A stretch of 10,891 bases of DNA. Origin: Bacillota bacterium. Its GTDB lineage: Bacteria > Eremiobacterota > SpSt-956 > JAKJGF01. Each line of letters begins with the position of its first letter. The stretch's first letter is position 1. The notes beneath the pieces are model-generated. The model was not told where the DNA came from and did no database searches. It was given only the letters and a program-made list of their open reading frames with translations. The stretch is from the NCBI GenBank assembly GCA_029555925.1, contig JAKPQU010000346.1, forward strand, positions 1-10,891, given 5' to 3'. Positions 8,201 through 10,891 of the stretch are shown piece by piece. A program made the position numbers and the translations under genes.

Positions 8201-8672
8201 AGATACAATAAAAGAAGATTTCTTCGAATTTCTGGAAGACAGAGTCTATACCTTCAGTTTTAAAATTGTTTTTCTCCGGTCTTTTCTCATGCATGTGAAT
8301 AAAAAAGGCATAGCAAATATAGACAGTGTCCTTAATTCCTATATGGCTTTTTATCTTTATCTCTATAACAATCATATAAAAGTGGAAGCAGAGAAATCAC
8401 CTTATAATGATTATGATTATCTTACAGACAAGGGGAAAATGAAAAAATCCTTTCTCATAAATCCCTTTGAAAAGTTTGAAAGGAGAAGACTTTTGAATTA
8501 CTGCAAAGATCTGGCAGAAATAGCCTTTAATAATGTTCTGTGGAAACAACTGAACGAAAGGGATATAAAAAAGGTAATGAGACAGATGGAAGAAGATCTG
8601 ATAAAATATTATAAAGAGAGGCTGGATACAGATTTACCGGCTCATGTGGTAAACTATTTTAAAGAAGGTTGA
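5271..8672 (+). CDS. chimeric DEDDh exonuclease - Vsr-like nuclease - SF2 helicase
   Basis: From the ATG at 5271 this is 1133 residues; a TTG at 5259 would add four but has no better ribosome site. Residues 1-270 carry a DEDDh exonuclease: D8/E10 in FFDLEID, D57 in GHNIINHDL, and H92-x4-D97. A cysteine cluster (C236, C241, C244) and FFGYENFR follow, matching the N-terminal region of exonuclease-RecQ fusions. After a linker, about 360-460 form a Vsr/DUF559-like nuclease (D395, E408 in FEVNG, H415). A ResIII-type SF2 motor follows: ATGTGKT (514-520), DEAH (590-593), TAT (616-618) and QQLGRGVR (789-796). Near 915-971 a MerR/excisionase-like HTH seems present. Base composition changes sharply at codon 284 (position 6120), where an AGGAG and ATG look like the original helicase start. 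I infer a gene fusion. Probable role: DNA processing in phage defence. Confidence 0.88.
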   Translation: MNNVLFFDLEIDEKTEKIQDIGAVLNDETFHSSSVKIFEFFARDAGFICGHNIINHDLKFLHKLQFNHDFFNKHIIDTLYLSALLFSEKPYHSLVKDYRLNSSTINNPLSDSKLVEKLFYDLINKFKELPHSIAIIYHSLLNDIEGFRGFFKLPGIVNTCPLLTDDYLTGLINQEFNYKICQNTGLKDMILKNPLELSYALSLISTQDGESIIPPWILHEMPLVTDILRALRLKNCHNESCNYCNDRLNPQKALYDFFGYENFRRFDYDKDRFFYFYRSKVRNMQNIIYTDDSWVKSDQIPFEKYGEELSRQNHLFASGTTVFRTLEPEYSAEDIIQLPNDITTLEKDFIRTMNPTPAEDIFEEIFAEALGFDKREYLNFQYPVKLNGKSLAYIDYYLETSIGPVAFEVNGETFHNPLFTGKDAYLKQIKRQNFIAASGIKVFRWTTRQLQEQREEVVLFLRELFKDVEFFRKEEIFEKNPVCFIDEWSHQEEALKSLEEIRTLGMKAALITQATGTGKTVIAVKDASKLGGRTLFIAHTVELISQAESQFQKHWPEGYSSDKIYCSTIQSMIGKIRHFPRDYFDYIIIDEAHHGAARTYRYLIEYFDPKFLLGLTATPDRMDRQNLEEIFGRIAHSLDLKTAIEQKKLVPIRALRVNTNISFDKIRINRYDYTKKDLEKNLIVEDRDRIILETYMNYIQGTGRKTVIFCVSVPHAQRIAGLMRDNGINAETVHGSMNKKQRDSVLRDYEYGNLNVLTSCSVLNEGWDSPVTSVLFMARPTMSKVLYMQQLGRGVRKYRIEKPSMMVAERRASYGVTVDMERIKSALMEKEEVYNKDFLLVVDFVDNFMNMDPSWSIHAVFGLNHYRPGDYACCPETMKNMKIQPDFIQNVDLNLWIKSLEEIDPFTFEQKTGDMISSVELARELWTGDDTLLDYIKKGKIKPDKILQISGGRKLYFFKKDNIEHIRQELGLKKRGIDTIKEDFFEFLEDRVYTFSFKIVFLRSFLMHVNKKGIANIDSVLNSYMAFYLYLYNNHIKVEAEKSPYNDYDYLTDKGKMKKSFLINPFEKFERRRLLNYCKDLAEIAFNNVLWKQLNERDIKKVMRQMEEDLIKYYKERLDTDLPAHVVNYFKEG
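6102..6122 (+). promoter_or_regulatory. internal ribosome-binding site and in-frame ATG
   Basis: AGGAG (6102-6106), then AAGG (6108-6111), precede an ATG at 6120-6122 that is in frame with the large gene. The upstream bases are T-rich and translate to an unlikely FFYFYRSKVRN. Starting here would give an 850-residue helicase without the exonuclease. It is either a relic of the helicase gene before fusion or a working internal start. Confidence 0.55.
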
Positions 8673-8692
8673 TTTTAGAAAGAGGCAGTATT

Positions 8693-9001
8693 ATGATAGA
8701 ATATGATAAGATTGTAAGAGACAGGATACCGGAAATAATAGAGAAATCCGGTTCAAAATACGATATGGAAATCCTTACCGATGAACAGGCTCTCCTGTAT
8801 CTGGAAAAGAAACTTCAGGAAGAACTTGATGAGTATTATAAAAACAGAAGTGTCGAGGAGCTTGCCGATATAATGGAAGTTATAGAAGCAATAGCAGAAA
8901 GGAAAGGATGTAATTTCGGGAAATTGCTTTCTTTGAAAGAGGAAAAGAGGAAAGCAAGGGGAGGTTTTGAGAAGAATATCCTTCTTAAAAGGACTTACTG
9001 A
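8693..9001 (+). CDS. MazG-superfamily nucleotide pyrophosphohydrolase
   Basis: This 102-residue all-helical protein belongs to the all-alpha NTP pyrophosphohydrolase group often labelled phosphoribosyl-ATP pyrophosphohydrolase-like. It begins YDKIVRDRIPEII, has the metal-binding ExxE (E44, E47 in LQEELDE) and ExxD (E56, D59 in EELADIMEV) motifs, and ends KARGGFEKNILL, all typical of the family. Members hydrolyse nucleoside triphosphates to monophosphate and pyrophosphate; the substrate here is unknown. A true HisE role is unlikely because no histidine-biosynthesis genes are present. The ATG at 8693 has AGAGG (8681-8685) at normal spacing, so I reject the TTG at 8669 that overlaps the helicase stop. 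The 20-base gap from the helicase indicates co-transcription and a possible accessory role in defence or nucleotide signalling. Confidence 0.85.
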   Translation: MIEYDKIVRDRIPEIIEKSGSKYDMEILTDEQALLYLEKKLQEELDEYYKNRSVEELADIMEVIEAIAERKGCNFGKLLSLKEEKRKARGGFEKNILLKRTY

Positions 9002-9021
9002 AGAAGAGGAAGGAATTTTTT

Positions 9022-9222
9022 ATGGATTACATCGACAGGATAAGTGCAGATCCCGGTATAATGACCGGTAAACCTGTCATAAAGGGAACAAGAATAACAG
9101 TAGAAATAATTTTGAGAAAGCTTTCGGAAGGAATGACTTTTGAGGAACTTTTAGAAGCTTATCCCGGTTTAAAAAGAGAAGCTCTGCTGGCCTGCCTCTC
9201 TTATGCATCAGATGTCATATAG
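9022..9222 (+). CDS. DUF433 antitoxin-like HTH protein
   Basis: This 66-residue protein has the DUF433 signature DRISADPGIMTGKPVIKGTR at residues 5-24, followed by a helical region (IILRKLSEGMTFEELLEAYPGL) that forms the HTH-like half. DUF433 proteins are generally antitoxin-like and paired with a PIN-like DUF5615 toxin encoded just after them. Here the stop codon is followed directly by a fragment of an unrelated PAPS-reductase-like gene, so the usual toxin is absent. It has a strong AGGAAGGA ribosome site seven bases before the ATG and lies 20 bases after the pyrophosphohydrolase gene, as the last intact gene of the plus-strand train. It may be an orphan antitoxin or a DNA-binding regulator of the unit. 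Confidence 0.87.
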   Translation: MDYIDRISADPGIMTGKPVIKGTRITVEIILRKLSEGMTFEELLEAYPGLKREALLACLSYASDVI

Positions 9223-9225
9223 AAT

Positions 9226-9546
9226 AAATGGCGTAGCCGTTCCGGCTGTTTTTTCTGTTTCTTCCAGAGAAAATACGAATGGGTTAAATTGGCAGAGGTT
9301 CATCCTGAATTTTTCGCCGAAGCAGTGAAATACGAAAAAGAACACAGTGACGGAAGAATTTATACATGGACTGATACGGAATCTCTTACAGATCTTCTTA
9401 AAAGAAAAGACAGGATAATAGCAGATTACGAGGAAGCCTTAAAAAGAGAGAAGAAAAATGCCCCGAATAAGCCTCTTTCGGAAGTCTTTGCAGATATTAT
9501 GGATGAAGAAGATCTTACCATGCCATGCCTTATGTGTAACTGGTAG
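9226..9546 (+). pseudogene. C-terminal fragment of a PAPS-reductase-like (DndC-related) protein
   Basis: The frame is open from 9223, just after the DUF433 stop, to TAG at 9544. It reads SGCFFCFFQRKYEWVKLAEV, then an HPEFFAEAVKYEKE segment, YTWTDTESLTDL and a final PCLMCNW. Two CxxC pairs, a KYEWVKL helix and a TWT-ESL segment are what I expect at the C-terminus of PAPS-reductase-family ATP pyrophosphatases, which include the DndC/SspD phosphorothioation proteins. The N-terminal ATP-binding half is missing from the window. The only start-like codon before the conserved region gives a frame beginning too late (TTG 9289). I call it a truncated gene. Whether the ancestor was a sulphur-modification enzyme or another family member cannot be decided from this piece. 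Confidence 0.6.
9235..9254 (+). terminator. possible Rho-independent terminator after DUF433
   Basis: AGCCG (9235-9239) and CGGCT (9243-9247) form a 5-bp stem with a TTC loop, followed within two bases by six T residues. It lies 13 bases after the DUF433 stop, where the operon should end. The same bases also encode RSGCFF of the decayed PAPS-reductase-like frame, so the hairpin may be a by-product of that coding sequence that now happens to act as a terminator. Confidence 0.45.
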
Positions 9547-9557
9547 AGCATTTATTA

Positions 9558-9586
9558 TTGACTAAAAATTACTGCCAGTGTATTAT
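9558..9586 (+). promoter_or_regulatory. promoter TTGACT-17-TATTAT ahead of the AbiEii remnant
   Basis: TTGACT (9558-9563) and TATTAT (9581-9586) have an ideal 17-base spacer. The promoter points into the truncated nucleotidyltransferase gene that begins about ten bases later. It overlaps the dyad at 9571-9595, which suggests repression by a protein bound across the -10 region. Confidence 0.5.
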
Positions 9587-9595
9587 ACTGGTAGT
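9571..9595. promoter_or_regulatory. inverted repeat overlapping the -10 box, operator candidate
   Basis: ACTGCCAGT (9571-9579) and ACTGGTAGT (9587-9595) are inverted repeats with eight Watson-Crick pairs and one G-T. The spacer is the TATTAT box itself. As RNA the same bases form a hairpin followed by only four T residues, so a weak terminator is an alternative reading. In AbiE systems the partner protein represses through inverted repeats; no such gene remains here. Confidence 0.4.
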
Positions 9596-9858
9596 ATTTT
9601 AGAGAAAGGCTGTTAAATATTTCCAGACAGACAAAATGTGATTTTAATTCAATTCTTCTTCAGTATTTTCAAGAAAGGCTACTGTATAGAATATCTCAAT
9701 CAATTTACAGGGATAAATTTATTTTGAAAGGCGGATTATTATTTCTGGTTTATAAAATGAATGTTCTCCGTCCCACAAAAGACATTGATTTACTTGGATA
9801 TTTAGTATCGAATGAACCGGTGTATATAGGTTTAATTTTTCAGGAAATCCTCTGGTAA
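9595..9858 (+). pseudogene. truncated AbiEii-family nucleotidyltransferase toxin
   Basis: The open frame shows LLQYFQERLLYRIS, then FILKGGLLFL and RPTKDIDLLG, the N-terminal hallmarks of AbiEii/AbiGii-type nucleotidyltransferase toxins: the Gly-Gly and the T-x-DID metal-binding site are both intact. It ends at a TAA at 9856, after about 85 codons, whereas family members usually exceed 200 residues, and no ATG start is seen before the conserved part. The AbiEi-like antitoxin is also absent. Downstream bases do not continue the protein convincingly in another phase. I call it a dead remnant of an abortive-infection TA system that keeps its promoter and dyad. Confidence 0.75.
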
Positions 9859-9934
9859 AGATTTACTCTTTTAAATCGTTCTGCTTCTTATGGTAATTAA
9901 TTTACCTGGTGCGGTAATAAGTTTTTTATAGCCC

Positions 9935-10081
9935 TTAAGTTTTATTTACGGTTTCCTTAAATTTACGAGCTTTCTCTTTACAGGATTTCTTCCCTTCGTC
10001 CAACCATCGTTTAAGTTCTTCGAAAGACTTACCCTCTATTTCCTTACTCAATTTCCTTTTTATCCTCCATAATTCCTTCAT
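9935..10081 (-). CDS. putative antitoxin partner of the second PIN toxin (48 aa)
   Basis: This is a 48-residue, lysine-rich, helical protein starting MKELWRIKRKLSKEIEGKSF and containing ELKRWLDEGKK. It begins four bases after the PIN stop codon, in the same direction and toxin-first arrangement as the left cassette, so I infer it is the antitoxin. It is basic and shows no clear similarity to the acidic 59-residue partner at 289-468. The ribosome site is weak (GATAGGA), consistent with translational coupling to the upstream gene. The gene is short and the inference comes mainly from context. Confidence 0.6.
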   Translation of the reverse strand: MKELWRIKRKLSKEIEGKSFEELKRWLDEGKKSCKEKARKFKETVNKT

Positions 10082-10085
10082 TGTC

Positions 10086-10574
10086 CTATCTTCCTTCGGT
10101 TTCATCATAATACATCACCTCCATAGGAGTAAATATATCAATCGGTCTATAGCCATATCGAATATTAATGCTGTTGATTTTATTTCTGCGAACTATATTT
10201 GCTAAATGTTTACAGTTCCAGGTAATAAGAGCATCCAGATTATAAACACTCGTTATAGCCGCGTGCATAGCGTCAGAATGAGATTTCCCGGTAAGTATGC
10301 CGGCTTTAATGTATTTATTTGCCAGTTTATATACCTCTGATGTTATTTCTAACTCAGTCGGGTTGTATTCTTCAACTAAATCTGTCAGTCTGGAAACGGT
10401 TATATCTTTCGCCTCATTGATTTCTCCGTAAACAAAATTCGAGATATAAATATGGTAATTTCCAAGTTTTACTATTTGTAGAAACACTTTTGTGTATTCC
10501 ATTTTGTCCTGAGAATCTTCAGCATAATAGTAACTCCACACAGACGTTTCCAGAAATAATTTCAACTTTTTCAT
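10086..10574 (-). CDS. PIN-domain nuclease, VapC-like toxin (second cassette)
   Basis: This 162-residue PIN-domain protein belongs to the same subfamily as the toxin at 472-945. The acidic positions are E9 in LFLETSVWSYY, E51/E54, D101 and D114. The TWNCKHLAN block falls at exactly the same residue numbers (118-126) as in the other protein, and the C-terminus has a TPMEV segment. It is presumably a Mg2+-dependent ribonuclease toxin. The start at 10574 is preceded by AGAGGAG with six-base spacing and by a TATAAT box at 10599-10594. The gene is on the minus strand, opposite to the central gene train, and followed by its short partner. A palindrome sits just upstream of the -10 box, pointing to autoregulation. 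Confidence 0.85.
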   Translation of the reverse strand: MKKLKLFLETSVWSYYYAEDSQDKMEYTKVFLQIVKLGNYHIYISNFVYGEINEAKDITVSRLTDLVEEYNPTELEITSEVYKLANKYIKAGILTGKSHSDAMHAAITSVYNLDALITWNCKHLANIVRRNKINSINIRYGYRPIDIFTPMEVMYYDETEGR

Positions 10575-10593
10575 GAATATCTCCTCTGGATAT

Positions 10594-10599
10594 ATTATA
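10594..10599 (-). promoter_or_regulatory. putative -10 box of the right TA cassette
   Basis: A perfect TATAAT read on the minus strand, about 20 bases upstream of the PIN start codon. The -35 position, 17 bases further, falls inside the palindrome at 10614-10635 and is a poor match to TTGACA, so binding at the palindrome would overlap polymerase contacts. Confidence 0.5.
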
Positions 10600-10613
10600 A
10601 CATATCATTACAG

Positions 10614-10635
10614 TTTGTATAAGTTATTATACAAA
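10614..10635. promoter_or_regulatory. palindromic operator candidate, TTTGTATAA-N4-TTATACAAA
   Basis: Two perfect 9-base inverted arms (10614-10622 and 10627-10635) with a GTTA centre overlap the -35 region of the PIN promoter. Size and position are those of an autoregulatory TA operator. The left cassette shows no equivalent palindrome, so the two are probably regulated separately. Confidence 0.5.
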
Positions 10636-10891
10636 TATAGAGGGGACTTTCCGGTTATAGGCAATTACTTTTATCTTCTCCTATAACTCATAGGGATATC
10701 GGATATTCTTTTTTTACACTATATTGATGAAAATTAATTCAGTAAAGGCAAAATCTCATTTTGAACACAATAAAATTGAAAATCTTCTTTATCGGAAAGA
10801 CCGCAGAATACTCCCTCTATAGCTGAAGGCTTAGAGGGAGATGAATGCGGAGTTACTCCTTTTAGCTAGATTTTTACAGATAACCCACCCT
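10636..10891. other. gene-free right edge with inverted repeats
   Basis: I find no convincing coding region here. It holds an 8-bp inverted repeat, GTTATAGG (10654-10661) with CCTATAAC (10680-10687). The right arm can instead fold with the following ATAGG (10690-10694), giving two exclusive hairpins. Further right is the IS200/IS605-like hairpin (10801-10859). The window ends before any gene that the hairpin might belong to. Confidence 0.4.
10801..10859 (+). mobile_element. hairpin resembling an IS200/IS605-family end
   Basis: CTCCCTCTA (10811-10819) and TAGAGGGAG (10832-10840) form a 9-bp stem with a 12-base loop, inside an outer CCGCA/TGCGG pair (10801-10805, 10846-10850). It is followed by GATGAATGCGG and a GGAGT-T-ACTCC mini-palindrome. 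A pyrimidine-rich stem followed by GATGAATG is how many IS200/IS605 tnpB right ends (and the 3' end of their guide RNA) look, from memory. No tnpA or tnpB coding sequence is present in the window, so this would be a remnant or the edge of an element lying outside. Confidence 0.3.

Noticed and set aside
6620..8375. Minus-strand frames at 6620-6826, 7233-7472 and 8064-8375 and a plus-strand frame at 7568-7774
   Set aside because: All fall within the helicase gene in other phases. The conserved SF2 motifs belong to the main frame.
8669..8671. TTG start for the pyrophosphohydrolase overlapping the helicase stop
   Set aside because: The family starts at the YDKIVRDR segment, and the ATG at 8693 has an AGAGG at proper spacing.
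1..10891. CRISPR array, tRNA or rRNA genes
   Set aside because: No regularly spaced repeats were seen and no cloverleaf or conserved rRNA segment was recognised on either strand by eye.

Overview
The window looks like part of a defence or accessory island in a low-GC bacterium. Strong purine-rich ribosome-binding sites (AGAGGAG, AAGGAG, GGAGGTG) and sigma-70-type TTGACT/TATAAT promoters point to a bacterium of the Bacillota/Spirochaetota/Fusobacteriota sort; nothing seen fixes the phylum. There are no rRNA, tRNA or housekeeping genes.

Left edge (1-1550): an AT-rich stretch with a minus-strand toxin-antitoxin cassette (PIN-domain nuclease at 945-472, then a 59-residue partner at 468-289). The cassette is flanked by two copies of a 36-bp repeat that match at 32 of 36 positions. 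A good plus-strand promoter (1324-1351) precedes a short ORF (1549-1731) that may be a decayed helicase start.

Centre (1767-9222): one plus-strand gene train. It encodes a DUF262 + HNH nuclease resembling GmrSD/SspE-type restriction enzymes (1767-3596), a 5'-damaged Vsr/DUF559-like nuclease (open from 3817, TTG start at 3958), an HNH_2 endonuclease with a putative modified-base reader domain (4284-5252), a large nuclease-helicase (5271-8672), a MazG-superfamily pyrophosphohydrolase (8693-9001) and a DUF433 antitoxin-like protein (9022-9222). No DNA methyltransferase is present. This fits a modification-dependent (type IV-like) restriction system better than a classical restriction-modification pair, but that function is inferred.

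The most striking object is the 5271-8672 gene. Its first ~280 codons are very AT-rich and match the N-terminal DEDDh exonuclease and cysteine-cluster region of exonuclease-RecQ fusion helicases. That homology stops just where the RecQ motor should begin. The frame then runs through what looks like an untranslated leader with an AGGAG site into an in-frame ATG at 6120. From there the DNA is abruptly more GC-rich and encodes a complete-looking Vsr-like nuclease + SF2 (ResIII-type) helicase + HTH protein. I read this as a chimera formed when an incoming AT-rich island joined a helicase gene, with the old start site of that gene preserved inside the fusion.

Right edge (9223-10891): a gene graveyard followed by a second TA cassette. 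It holds the C-terminal third of a PAPS-reductase-like protein (9226-9546), a truncated AbiEii-type nucleotidyltransferase toxin (9595-9858) that still has a promoter and a dyad, and a second toxin-first PIN cassette on the minus strand (10574-10086, then 10081-9935) with a palindromic operator candidate. The last 100 bases hold a hairpin that resembles an IS200/IS605-family right end.
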